Of a stretch of DNA of 64,000 nt, positions 49,393 through 59,800 are shown piece after piece. Position 1 is the stretch's first letter; every line of letters starts with the position of its first letter. A program made the translations under genes and the position numbers. The notes under the pieces were generated by a model. It searched no databases. It saw nothing but the letters and a program-made list of their open reading frames with translations, and was not told the origin of the DNA. Source of the stretch: Spirodela intermedia (taxonomy: Eukaryota > Streptophyta > Magnoliopsida > Alismatales > Araceae); assembly GCA_902729315.2 (NCBI GenBank), contig LR746267.1:625001-689000 (forward strand). The letters are read 5' to 3'.

Positions 49393-49437
49393 CGCCACTG
49401 GAGGAGCTTGCAGGGGGAGGGCTCCGCCGGAGCGGCG

Positions 49438-51792
49438 ATGGCCGCCGCCGCCGCCGCCGCTAAGGTCGCCGCCCACCTTGCAGAGCTCCTTCAAGCCTGC
49501 ATCACCAGCAGGGCCCGTCTTCCAGGGAGAGCTATCCACGGGAAGGTACTCGCCGGTGGCTTATCGGGGGACACCTTCCTCCAGAACCGGCTTGTTGAAC
49601 TCTACTCCATATCTGGCTCCTTCTACGACGCCGGCAGAGTCTTCCGCTCGATCCCCTCCAAGAACGCCTACTCCTGGAACGCTGCCATATCCGCTGCCTG
49701 CAGAAGCGGCGATCTCGCCGGAGCTTGCAACCTGCTCGAGGAAATGCCTGAGAGAAATGCGGTCTCGTGGAACACCGTGATCTGCGGTATGGTGAGGGCT
49801 GGAGTAGAGGAGAAGGGCCTGGATCTGTGCGGAATGATGATGGAGGAGGGATTTGTCCCCACGGAGTTCACCCTCGCCAGTGCCATGAGCGCCTGCGGGA
49901 GCTTGGAGAAGATCGGTCATGGCGGGGCGTGGCATGCCCTCGCTGTGAAGATCGGCATGGAGGGGGACCCGTTGATCGAAAACGCCTTGATCGGAATGTA
50001 CAGCAAGTGCGGCGGCTCTAGCGCCGCGGTGAGGATATTCAATGGGTTGCGCCGCCCCAACGAGGTCGCCTTCACGGCCATGATGGGCGGGCTGGTGAAG
50101 GACGGATCCATGGCGGAAGCTCTGCTGCTGTTCTCGAACATGAGGAAGAAGGGGATCCACGTCGACTCCGTCGCCGTCTCCTGCGTTCTGGGGGCGTGCG
50201 CGAGGAGCGCCGCCGAAGAGAGGTGCTTCTTCGGCCGACAAGTCCACGCCCTAGTGACCAAATCTGCGTTTGACTCCGACATCCACGTAGGGAATTCTCT
50301 GGTTGACTTTTACGCCAAATCCGGCGACATTGGCGACGCACAGAAGGCGTTCACCTCCATGCATGAGCGGAACAACGTCTCTTGGAACATCCTCATCGCC
50401 GGATACGGCAACCAGGGCGAGATCGAGAAGGTCAAACACTTGATTGACCAGATGCAAGCTCTCGGCTTTAAGCCCGACGAGGTCACCCGCGCCAGCCAGC
50501 TCAGCGCGTGCGCCAAATCCGGGGACGTTGACTCCGCCCGCCAGGTCTTCGACAGAATGCCCAGCCCCAGTTTGACCTCATGGAACACCATCTTATCCAT
50601 TTACTCCCAGCGAGAGATGCACCTGGAGGCTCTGGAACTGTTCAAGAAGATGCAGCAGCTCTTAGGTGTTCCTTTTGATCGGACCACCATCGCCGTCGCC
50701 CTCAGCGCCTGCTCTGGAACTGGGCTCCTCCCTTTTGGAAAGCAGATCCATGGAGCTTCCACGAGGAGATTCCTCCATGGAGATCTTTTCGTCTCCAGTG
50801 GGCTTGTGGACATGTACTCCAAATGCGGCCTCATCGGTCTGGCCCGCCAAGTCTTCGACAGAATGCCAGAAAGAGATGTCGTCAGCTGGAACTCCATGAT
50901 CGCGAGCCTTGCTCTCCACTCCTGTTGTAGAGAAGCCTTTCACCTCTTTCACCAGATGCTGGCGGCGGGCTTCCGCCCCACGGAGTACTCCTACGCCAGC
51001 GTCATCAGCTCCAGCGCCAGATTATCCTCCCTCTCTCAGGGGAGGCAGCTCCATGGTCAGACGTTGAAGGACGGCCTCTGCAACGACGTCTTCGTTGGAA
51101 GCTCCCTGATCGACATGTACGCCAAGTGCGGCGGCGTGGAGGAGGCCCGCGTCTTCTTCGACCACATGCCGAGCAGGAACATCGTCTCCTGGAACGAGAT
51201 GATCCACGGCTACGCGCAGAACGGCGGCGGCGCCGCTGCCGTGGAGCTGTTCGAGGAAATGCTCCAGAGAGGCGGCGAAGTCAGGCCCGATGGGGTCACC
51301 CTCATCGCCGTTCTCACCGGTTGCAGCAACTCCGGCATGGTGGACAAGGCGACGGAGCTTCTCTATTCCATGGAGAGAGACCTTGATCTGGTTCCTCTCG
51401 CTGACCACTACGCCTGCGCTGTGGACGCTCTGGCTCGCGCCGGCCGCTTCAGCGAGGTGAGAGCTCTGATTCAGAAGATGCCCCATGAGGAGGATCCCAT
51501 CATATGGGAGGTCTTGCTCAGCGCCTGCAGAGTCCATGGAGAAGAGGAGATGGGGAGATTCGCCGCCGAGAGGCTCTTCCGGCTGGACCCGGTCAACCCC
51601 TCGCCTTACGTTCTTCTGTCCAACATCTACGCCGCAAATGGACGGTGGGACCAGGTGGCGGCCATCAGGAGGAAGATGGTTGACCGGGGAGTTGCCAAGA
51701 ATCGCGGGTACAGCTGGATCGATGATAAGGTCAGCGTCACGGCCTTCATGGTCGACGATGATGTGAGAGCTGTGGCTGATCGGAGCGGATGA
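49438..51792 (+). CDS. Pentatricopeptide repeat protein, PLS class, E-type C-terminus (At4g20770-like)
   Basis: This intronless 784-aa protein has PLS repeats across residues about 15-700, with typical blocks NAYSWNAAISAACRSGDL, ALIGMYSKCGG, LVDMYSKCGLIGLA and RNIVSWNEMIHGYAQNG. The E region follows (YVLLSNIYAANGRWDQ, RGYSWID). The chain ends soon after, at DRSG, so E+ is short and DYW is absent. From memory the arrangement and several motifs match Arabidopsis At4g20770 (774 aa), for example CRSGDLAGACNLLEEMPERN and RRPNEVAFTAMMGGL. The role is probably organelle RNA processing with unknown target. ATG 49438 is the first in frame and opens a poly-Ala stretch encoded by GCC repeats. The ATG at 49352 opens a different, overlapping frame. 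Confidence 0.92.
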   Translation: MAAAAAAAKVAAHLAELLQACITSRARLPGRAIHGKVLAGGLSGDTFLQNRLVELYSISGSFYDAGRVFRSIPSKNAYSWNAAISAACRSGDLAGACNLLEEMPERNAVSWNTVICGMVRAGVEEKGLDLCGMMMEEGFVPTEFTLASAMSACGSLEKIGHGGAWHALAVKIGMEGDPLIENALIGMYSKCGGSSAAVRIFNGLRRPNEVAFTAMMGGLVKDGSMAEALLLFSNMRKKGIHVDSVAVSCVLGACARSAAEERCFFGRQVHALVTKSAFDSDIHVGNSLVDFYAKSGDIGDAQKAFTSMHERNNVSWNILIAGYGNQGEIEKVKHLIDQMQALGFKPDEVTRASQLSACAKSGDVDSARQVFDRMPSPSLTSWNTILSIYSQREMHLEALELFKKMQQLLGVPFDRTTIAVALSACSGTGLLPFGKQIHGASTRRFLHGDLFVSSGLVDMYSKCGLIGLARQVFDRMPERDVVSWNSMIASLALHSCCREAFHLFHQMLAAGFRPTEYSYASVISSSARLSSLSQGRQLHGQTLKDGLCNDVFVGSSLIDMYAKCGGVEEARVFFDHMPSRNIVSWNEMIHGYAQNGGGAAAVELFEEMLQRGGEVRPDGVTLIAVLTGCSNSGMVDKATELLYSMERDLDLVPLADHYACAVDALARAGRFSEVRALIQKMPHEEDPIIWEVLLSACRVHGEEEMGRFAAERLFRLDPVNPSPYVLLSNIYAANGRWDQVAAIRRKMVDRGVAKNRGYSWIDDKVSVTAFMVDDDVRAVADRSG

Positions 51793-52442
51793 TGAGATCT
51801 TCTTCCATGGAGGTTGGTCCTCTTCTTGGCGGCGCCACCCGCCCCGAAATGGTGGGCCTTCACAGTCCTCTGCACAGGGTGAACTGGTTGACTGCGGAAG
51901 AGGTATTCAAAGAAGAAAGTCAGCTGGGGTTGACTCTCAAATGCTTGTAGAAATGGCCGACAGAAGATGAGGCAAATGTATAGTGACATAAGATGTTTCT
52001 TATTTTATTTCATTATTCGAATTAAAAAGCTTCGATTGAAATAACTAATTATTTCCCCTGATAATAAAAATTCTGCATTGGACCCGAACATACCGAGAAG
52101 GGGACAGTTCGGATCCACCAGTTTTCTCCAGGACGGTCAACTAATGTGGCCAGCCGAGTGGGCCCGGTTTGACTTCCCGCGAGACGCCCGTAAAAAAGAA
52201 AAGCTGCGATATTTACCTCGGAAACTTGAAATTTCGAAAATGAGTGGGCCCCACATCTGGCGACAGCAAGAATGAGAAAATATTAGCAAACTACCGTCCT
52301 CCCCCCCCGTTAGCCTTAACGGCTATTTGGCTCTGGACCGTTGGGAGTGTGGGGTCCACATTGTTTTCTTTCTTTCTCTTTTGTTTTTTTCCTCTCTCCA
52401 CCACCTCGAAATTTTCCGCATCCTCTGCTATTAAACCCTGCG
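51793..52442. other. Intergenic region and patellin promoter
   Basis: No gene is seen. The sequence gtgggccccac near 52244-52254 contains GGGCCC with flanks like a TCP-factor site. A pyrimidine-rich tract (about 52362-52400) and tattaaa (52430) precede the patellin ATG. Confidence 0.45.
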
Positions 52443-54401
52443 ATGTCTCTCCCCCTTCGCCGCCGTCGCCGCTCTTCCTCACCCTCGCAAAGCTCCTCCT
52501 CCTTCCCCCCCGATCTTACCGCAGAGATGACAGCCGAAGCGAAACTGGAGGACGCCGAGCTCGCCACCGCCGCCGCCGTCCCTGCTGCGGGGGTGGAACA
52601 GAGCAAGGTGGTGGACGGCGCCGCCAAGTTGGCGTCGGAAGAGGAGAAGGCGAGCGAGGAATCTGCGCCGGCGGTGATGCAGAAGAGCTCCTCCTTCGTG
52701 GAGGAGAGGAGCTTCGTCTCCGATCTGAAGGACCACGAGAGGAAGGCGCTGATGGATCTGAGGGCCAAGGTGGAGGAGGCCATCCTGGGGAATACGCTCT
52801 TCGCCCGGAAGGAGAAGAAGCCAACGAAGGAGAAAAGGCACAAGGGGGAGAAGAAGCCCCAAGAGGAGGAGGAGGAGGAGGAGGAGGAGGAGGAGGAGGC
52901 TCCTCAGAAGGCAGGGAAGGATGAGCAGAAAGAAGCTGGGGAAGAGGAGAAGGCCGTGAAGGAGGAGAAGAAGGAAGAGGAGGAGAAGGACGAGAACAGG
53001 GAAGAGAAGAAGCTTGAAGAGAAGGCAGAAGAAGATGAAGAGAAGATTCCTGATGACGCAAAACCCTCTGATCTGAAGCCTGAAGATCCGGCCGATGCCG
53101 GCATTTCCCTGTGGGGAGTCCCCCTGCTCCCGAGCAAGGGATCGGAGAAGACCGACGTCGTCCTGCTCAAGTTCCTCCGCGCCAGGGAGTTCAAGGTGAA
53201 GGAGTCCTTCGAGATGCTCGCCAACACCCTCCAATGGAGGAAGGAGGCCCACATCGATTCTCTCTTGGAGGAGTACCTGGGGGAGGGGCTGGAGGCGGCC
53301 GCCTACATGGACGGCGTCGATCGGGAGGGCCACCCTGTGTGCTACAACATCTACGGGGTCTTCCAGGACTCGGCGGTGTACGAGAAGGCATTCGGATCTG
53401 AGGAGAAGGTCGAGAAGTTCCTCCGGTGGCGGTTCCAAATGATGGAGAAGGGGATCCAGAACCTTGACTTCCGCCCTGGCGGGGTGGCTTCGATCCTTCA
53501 GATTTCAGATCTGAAGAACTCGCCAGGCCTCTCCAGGAAAGAGCTCCGCAACGCGATGCAGAGGGCCCTGGGGCTTCTCCAGGACAACTACCCGGAGTTC
53601 GTCGCCAAGAATGTGAGCTTTTCTGCCCTAATCTTCCTCATCTCCCAAATACCACAGAGATCTGCAGTCTCCCTAAAATCCCGTGGTTGCAGATCATCAT
53701 CAACGTGCCCTTCTGGTACTACGCTCTCAACGCCCTTTTGTCGCCATTCCTAACCCAGAGGACCAAGAACAAGTTCGTCGTGGTTCGCCCCTCCAAGGTC
53801 ACAGAAACCCTCCTGAAGTGAGCGACTCAATCCTGCAACAGTCATCTCCCCTACCCCTTCTGCAACTATTCGCTCTTTTAATCATTCAAACTCAATCCTC
53901 CTCCGACAGGTACATCCCCGCTCACGCCATCCCCGTCCAGTACGGCGGCCTGCGGCGGGAAAACGACGACCAGTTCTCTGGCCTCGGAGACGACGGTGGG
54001 GTCTCCGAGCTCGTGGTCAAGCCTGGGTCAGTCGAGAACATCGAGATTCCTGTTCCAGAGGTACCCATTTCCTGTTCTAGCGGTCGACGAGATGTTCAAA
54101 CCGATTGCAGATCATTCTGATGCAATGAATAAATCTGCAGGTCGGATCCACCACTGTTTGGGATTTGGCCGTGGTGGGGTGGGAGGTCAACTACAAGGAG
54201 GAGTTCGTCCCCAGCGACGAAGGTTCGTACACCATCCTCCTCCAGAAGGGGAAGAAGATGGGGGCCCAGGAGGAACCAGTGAGGAACTCGTTCAAGAACA
54301 GCGAGCCCGGGAAGGTCGTTCTGATAATCGAGAACGCAACGTCCAGGAAGAAGAAGGTCCTGGTCAGGCGAAAGGTGAGGACCCCTGCATCATCCTCGTG
54401 A
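52443..54401 (+). CDS. Patellin (SEC14/CRAL-TRIO plus GOLD domain phosphoinositide-binding protein)
   Basis: Four exons: 52443-53612, 53693-53817, 53910-54060, 54141-54401; 1707 nt, 568 aa. Introns are short (80, 92, 80 bp). Patellins bind phosphoinositides at membranes and act in cell-plate formation and vesicle traffic. Visible: Ser/Arg-rich start, a long acidic Lys/Glu-rich region with a poly-Glu run (about 142-152), SLWGVPLLPSKGSEKTD at about 222, CRAL-TRIO-N helix VVLLKFLRAREFKVKESFE, the SEC14 lipid-binding domain from about 285 to 430 (DREGHPVCYNIYG, DLKNSPGLSRKELR, NVPFWYY), and a C-terminal GOLD domain (GWEVNYKEEFVP, SFKNSEPGKVVLIIEN). ATG 52443 is used; ATG 52527 (MTAEAKLED) is a good alternative because patellins usually start with acidic sequence. 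The acidic region is encoded by GAG/AAG-type repeats that may vary in length. Confidence 0.94.
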
Positions 54402-54590
54402 GAGAGAAGAAACCCTGGTCCACCGGCGAGGGAGGGAGGTGGTGAGCTTATACTGGATTGGATTCATTCTTTTTTTTCTTCCTGAGAATTTGATTCATTT
54501 TGATGTCAAGATGGTGGTGTGTATGTTGGGATGATTCCTTGCACCCTCCCGGTTATATGGAAATTTCTATGGATTTCATCCACCTCTCTC

Positions 54591-54592
<2 letters not shown>

Positions 54593-54622
<30 letters not shown>

Positions 54623-54623
54623 A
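54593..54623 (+). repeat. (CT)n microsatellite in the patellin 3' flank
   Basis: About 15 CT units, 192 bp past the stop. Confidence 0.92.
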
Positions 54624-55019
54624 ACTTCCATGGTTCATCAGGCAGAGGATCGAGAGAGACATCGAAGAATAGAGACAGATAGATCGGAGAGATCACACGG
54701 ATAGAGCTCTCTCCGATCTCTTTTGATTCATCAAGCTCTTTCTCTCCCTCTCCCTTTCTCGCGCTAACTTCTATTGTTCATCACGCAGAGGATAGAGAGA
54801 GAGAGACGGAGAGAGTCAAACACACTGATAGAGAGAGAAAAGACCGGAGAGGGGACGTAGAGAGAGAAAGAGAGAGGGACAACTGTCTCTTCTATCTGTC
54901 TTCCCTATGACGTCAGCAATAAAGGTGGGGCAAAGTTTTATTTAAATAATAATAATATATTTATAAATTAAGATTAGACTGAAGAAATACACTATTTACC
55001 GATTCTCTCTGCACAATTT

Positions 55020-55390
55020 TGACACGTATTCATTTGTTAAGTGAATTGACCTTCTGGGCCCCATCTATTTTGAATAAGACTTTTGCGTAAGATTGACTTT
55101 AATTAGATTGACCGTATAAAAAGTCAACCCATCTTTAGAGCACACAACTTATCACCTTTTGAGAACAAAAATAAACCATCAGTAACTCGCTCAAATAATT
55201 TGAACAATTAAATATCGTACAACCACTCCATTTATTCTATTAAACTCTTCACCAATAAGAGCTCGCCTTCAAGTTACGAACGTAAACGAGTCAAATACGT
55301 GAAAATAAGTCAACTCATGAGCAAGCACGACTGAATTAGTCAAAACTGTTGAGAAATAGTCGCAAGTCAAATCATGTCAACCTTTGACTG
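55020..55390. promoter_or_regulatory. Cluster of W-box cores
   Basis: About nine matches to TTGAC[C/T] on either strand occur within 370 bp, for example attgacct near 55047, attgactt, attgaccg, aagtcaac, tagtcaaa and tttgactg near 55384. The match is to the WRKY-binding consensus; function is not shown. Confidence 0.4.
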
Positions 55391-55814
55391 CTGAATTAGG
55401 ATGTCGAGTGATCTTGATTGGTATTTTTAGCCTATAAATCCCTAAATTAAAGAAAAACCCAAATGAGTGTAGATAAAGAAACATAAAATGTAGATTGTTT
55501 GATGTGAGATAAAGTAATTATCATTATTGTGCGATTTATATTATATAATTTAATTAATAATAATTTTATTTAGGTATTTACTGAACCAGTGGTCTTCCAA
55601 ATCGTGGCTGTTCTACGGGGTGGCTACTACAGATCTGCCTTGCCTTGTTCATCTTAGATATTAAATAAATGCGGAAAATGGGGATTTTCCATTTTTTAAG
55701 GAGAATTTCTCACGAGATTTTCAACGTTTCCAACGTATTTGTTCAAAAGACAGGAAACGACATCTCTTTTCACCGTCCCCTGTGAGGAGGAGGCTCCACT
55801 GACGATTTTCTAGC

Positions 55815-55930
55815 TCCCTCCCTCTCTCTCTCCCTCTCTCTCTCCCTCTCTCTCTCACTCCCTCTCTCTCTCTTTCTCTCTCTCACTCCCTCTCTCTCTC
55901 TCTCACTCACTCCCTCTCTCTCTCTCTTCT
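55815..55930 (+). repeat. CT-rich microsatellite
   Basis: CCCTCTCTCT-type and (CT)n units spread over about 115 bp. Confidence 0.9.
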
Positions 55931-56499
55931 ATCCTCTCTTCTTCTTCTTCTTCTTCTCTGGCTCGTCTTCTTCTTCCCGCGACTGCGGTCGGCGTCAGCG
56001 GCTCATAGACGGAACTAAGCCGTCCTCGCAGCACACGGACGGACCGGGAGATAGAAATATGACACTAGAGATCAATCTTCTCTCTCCGGCTTTTTCTCTG
56101 CATCTCCAGACGGAGCTCTTCCATTAGTAACTCCCGTGTGTCTCTCTCTAACGAAGCCTGACGCAGCTCTTTCTCTTTCCCTTCACCTGCAACCAAAGAG
56201 AAGAACCCGTCTCCCTCCGCCACCGCCGTCGCCGGCTGCGATCGCCCACAAGAACAACGTCTCCCATGGCCTTTCTGCAACCAGCAAGAGGGCCATTATT
56301 GGGGAGCTCCGGCGGATCGCCGCCGGTGCAGCATCGTCTTCCTCATTGCCGGCGGCCTCGTCGGCTCAGCTGCCCTACCATGGCTCGGTAGCATAAGAAC
56401 AGAGAGAGCCTGTAACTGGAAGGAGGAGGTGGTTTCGATGGGAGAAGCTAGGTTCTGTAATAATATAAATATTTTATTAATAAATTATCTTGTTGCAAT

Positions 56500-56572
56500 G
56501 ATCGCGTGGCCTAATGGATAAGGCGCTCGCCTCCGGAGCGGGAGATTGTGGGTTCGAGTCCCATCGCGATCG
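56500..56572 (+). tRNA. tRNA-Arg (anticodon CCG)
   Basis: This is a complete 73-nt cloverleaf. The acceptor stem gatcgcg pairs with cgcgatc, with discriminator G at 56572. The D arm is ggcctaatggataaggc, and the anticodon stem ctcgc/gcggg encloses loop ctccgga with anticodon CCG, which reads CGG (Arg). The T arm contains gggttcgagtccc. There is no intron. A T-run starts within about 10 bp downstream (56579 on), suiting RNA polymerase III termination. It lies 246 bp upstream of the proteasome gene ATG, on the same strand. Confidence 0.97.
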
Positions 56573-56817
56573 TTTAACTTTTTTTCATTCCTTTTCGGGC
56601 AACTGAAACCATTTCCAGCCGTTCGATCAAGATGTAGACGGACAGATTTTGCGTTAGAAGTTATCGGATCAAAACGGGTCTAGAGCCTGAAAGGGGAGAC
56701 CCGTACTGGTTATAGGTTGTTTCTTGGGGAAGGGGACGAGCTCGGAGGTAGAAGAAGAAGAGTGATCGAGGAAGAGAGAGAGAGGGCGTCGACGATAGGA
56801 GAGAGAACCGCGCCGCG

Positions 56818-59800
56818 ATGGAGGTGAGTCGCCTTCGCTCATGCTCTTCCCGATCCGTCTTGGTTTTTAAGGCGTACGTGGCTCTTTTGATCTCTCCGGC
56901 GCCGACCATCGTTTCCCTTTTGGATCTCCTGCAGCATCCGACGGTTCCTCCTATGGCGCACGACGAGGACGTTGCAGGCTCTGAAAGGACCCTGTAAGCG
57001 TCCATTCTTAGCACTTGGTGTTGTCGTCCTTGATATTTCGTAGCTCGTGCCTATGTGCTGTTGGTTAACGAATAGCTTGGTCGATTGGGTCGTTAGCCGT
57101 GCCCTAGGCTATTGGTCATCAGGATTCGCATGGGAAACATAGGGCTGGGCATATCTCATTTGCCGTCTCCCAACTTGCCCGCCGGGATACCGTGTAATTA
57201 TAGAACAACCTATGACTGGATGAGTGTACTTTCGTTTACATTTCTTTTTTTTAGGTTGAAATGGGGAATGAAAATAGTCTTTAAGCCTCATTACGAAAGT
57301 TGAACTGAAAATGATGTGTGAACTCGTAACGAAGTTTATTTTCTAACGTAAAATTTTAATTGCAACTAAGTTGATGAAATGACCTCAGGAAGCTGGTTCG
57401 ACAATGCTTTAGGGGATAGACAGTGCTCTTGGTTTCAAGAAGTAGTGTTAGTGATTTTTTTCAAAAAATTGTACATTGTTTTGCAACTTTTTAGACCGTG
57501 AAACGGCTGGGCATTATGTACTGCATAGAAGATCGCTTCCTGATGTCAAAATGTATGCCTGAATGGATCTTGACCCTGGAAGAGCAGGGCTGGTACCTTT
57601 CTCATGCCTGACGCACTTGCAACGCTGTTGGCGACGTTATCAGTTAATTAGCAATTTAACCTATTTTCTATCTAGGCCTTCGAATCGTGTTATATGTGGA
57701 TTTTCTTACCAGGTTTAAGCTGAGAGAAACATGCAGAAGTGGTTTAATTATTTGTTACGATTTAACTGGGTACTGTCCTGCAGGTATCCTTATGTTACTG
57801 GTACATCAGTAATTGGCATAAAATATAAAGATGGAATTCTCATGGCTGCTGATACCGGAGGTCATATCCCATCTAAGTCTTCTTGTGTTCATTTGCAAGT
57901 TCTTAATTTATTTCTCTTATGAGGCGACTTTATTTTCTACAAGTTTCGTTGTGTCAGCTGTACACTAATTTTGTGTGGTATGCATTTCGACATCGTCATA
58001 TTTATAGGCGAGTGAAGAGACGAGACTGTGTATTATTAAAAACTAAACGGAAATGCTACGTGGTTGGATTCCTGAGCTAATTAAGTGATATGCGTGCCTG
58101 CCCGATTTAGATTTCATACAATTCGTTGAAAAAAGTGTGCCTTGTGCAATCTCTGGATTTGTGGCTTGGCACTTAGAAGAATAAAAATGTGGCCTAGGTT
58201 CTAAGAGGGTAAATGGTTCCTTGCGTGGGATATTTTCTTCTGAGACTGTTAGATTGCTTTGGCTACTTGACAAGGCTTTATGACATTACATCGGCTCTCC
58301 TCTCTAACTTTGGGGTCATCTTTTTCGGACTTTTCTAATTAAGCCAGTCATGCGGTCCGTGTTTCATCACCTGCCTACCTTACCAAGCGCTCATAGAATG
58401 TGCTGGTCAAGAAATTCTATTCTTTGATGTACAGTTTTATGGATTTATTTAACTTTTTTTTTCTTGCATTCTGATAAAAAAATGGAAGTCATTCACTGGA
58501 ATAGTACCCTGAATGTGCTGGTTCTGATGTCAGTCGGCTAATTTGGGTCAGGAAAGAAACTATTGACTCGGATTTTGAATCGGGGCCATGTGGAGAGTTT
58601 TTGAAAAAAATGGATTTTTTTTTATCATTGGTCTAAACACTGACAAATCTCATAGTTTTTAGGGCGTATAATCATTGAACAATACCCAGGTGTGATGCCA
58701 CTTCTATTGCTTCTCTTTGCTTTCAAGCTCATTGTTGATTCATGTTATTCTTTGGTATTATCAACTCCCACACCTATGCCTCTGGCATCTTCTCTTAGTT
58801 TCTTATTATTATTGCATCTGGAAATTTATTATTATTTTTTCTCGTTAGTAACATCGATGCTTTTACACAGAGATCTTTTCCATGGCCGTTGCCACTATTG
58901 TTCATTGGTATTTTGGTCACCCTCATCTGTGTCTCCCTGTTCAAATCAATGTCCAGGTTCATATGGTTCAACTCTACGATACAAGAGTGTTGAGCGAATG
59001 AAAGTGATTGGCAAGCATTCACTTCTTGGCGCAAGTGGGGAAATCAGCGATTTTCAAGAGATTTTGCGGTACCTTGATGAGCTAATGTAAGAACATGGAA
59101 TGTAACCAAGGTCCTACTTTAGCAATCCATATGGACTATTTTATCATTGTATTGAAGATTGGGGATTGATGCCTCATCTGTTTCAGTGCTTCTATTCTGG
59201 GCAACTTCTCATATCTTTCCTAATACTGCAGTCTATATGACAACATGTGGGATGATGGGAATTCCTTGGGCCCCAAAGAGATCCACAACTACTTGAACAG
59301 AGTGATGTACAATAGGCGCAACAAATTCAATCCTCTTTGGAACTCCCTTGTTCTCGGTGGAGTGAAAAATGGGAACAAATATCTTGGCGTGGTATGCCCA
59401 TTTGTTTGTTTCTCTCTCTTACTCTCCCCCTTACAGATATTGCTGTAATTATCGACCTCACACTTTCTTTGAGTGCCCCATGCAGGTTACCATGCTCGGC
59501 GCGCATTACGCGGATAACCATGTTGCTACCGGATTCGGAAACCATCTAGCGGTGCCAATCCTTCGTTCTGAATGGAAGGAGGGCATGAGCTTCGAGGAAG
59601 CCGTGAAGCTGCTGGAGAAATGCCTGCTCGTGCTCTTGTACCGTGACAGGTCATCTATCAACAAGTTCCAGGTACACTCCTTGGATGTTTCTGTTCTTTT
59701 GATATTTTTCTTGTGAATGGCGATTATTGTATTCAGGAAAAATATCTGTTTATTATATTCCCCGTTTCATTATGTTCTCAGTTTGTTCTTTTAACTTTTT

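Larger units (their letters stand above)
54402..56499. other. Intergenic interval with CT arrays and a W-box-rich stretch
   Basis: CT arrays lie in the patellin 3' flank (54593-54623) and at 55815-55930. The AT-rich block 55020-55390 has about nine TTGAC[C/T] cores on both strands. A CT-rich, GC-rich stretch (56050-56400) has an 86-codon open frame without an ATG at its start and no family resemblance. No gene is called. Confidence 0.5.

Noticed and set aside
52479-53438. A 319-codon antisense frame over the patellin gene rich in Leu
   Set aside because: It is produced by the reverse complement of GAG/AAG-rich codons; the sense frame matches the patellin family.
56136-56396. 86-codon frame upstream of the tRNA
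   Set aside because: It does not start with ATG, is Ser/Ala/Pro-rich, and I could not relate it to any family; a leader or pseudogene fragment is possible but unsupported.
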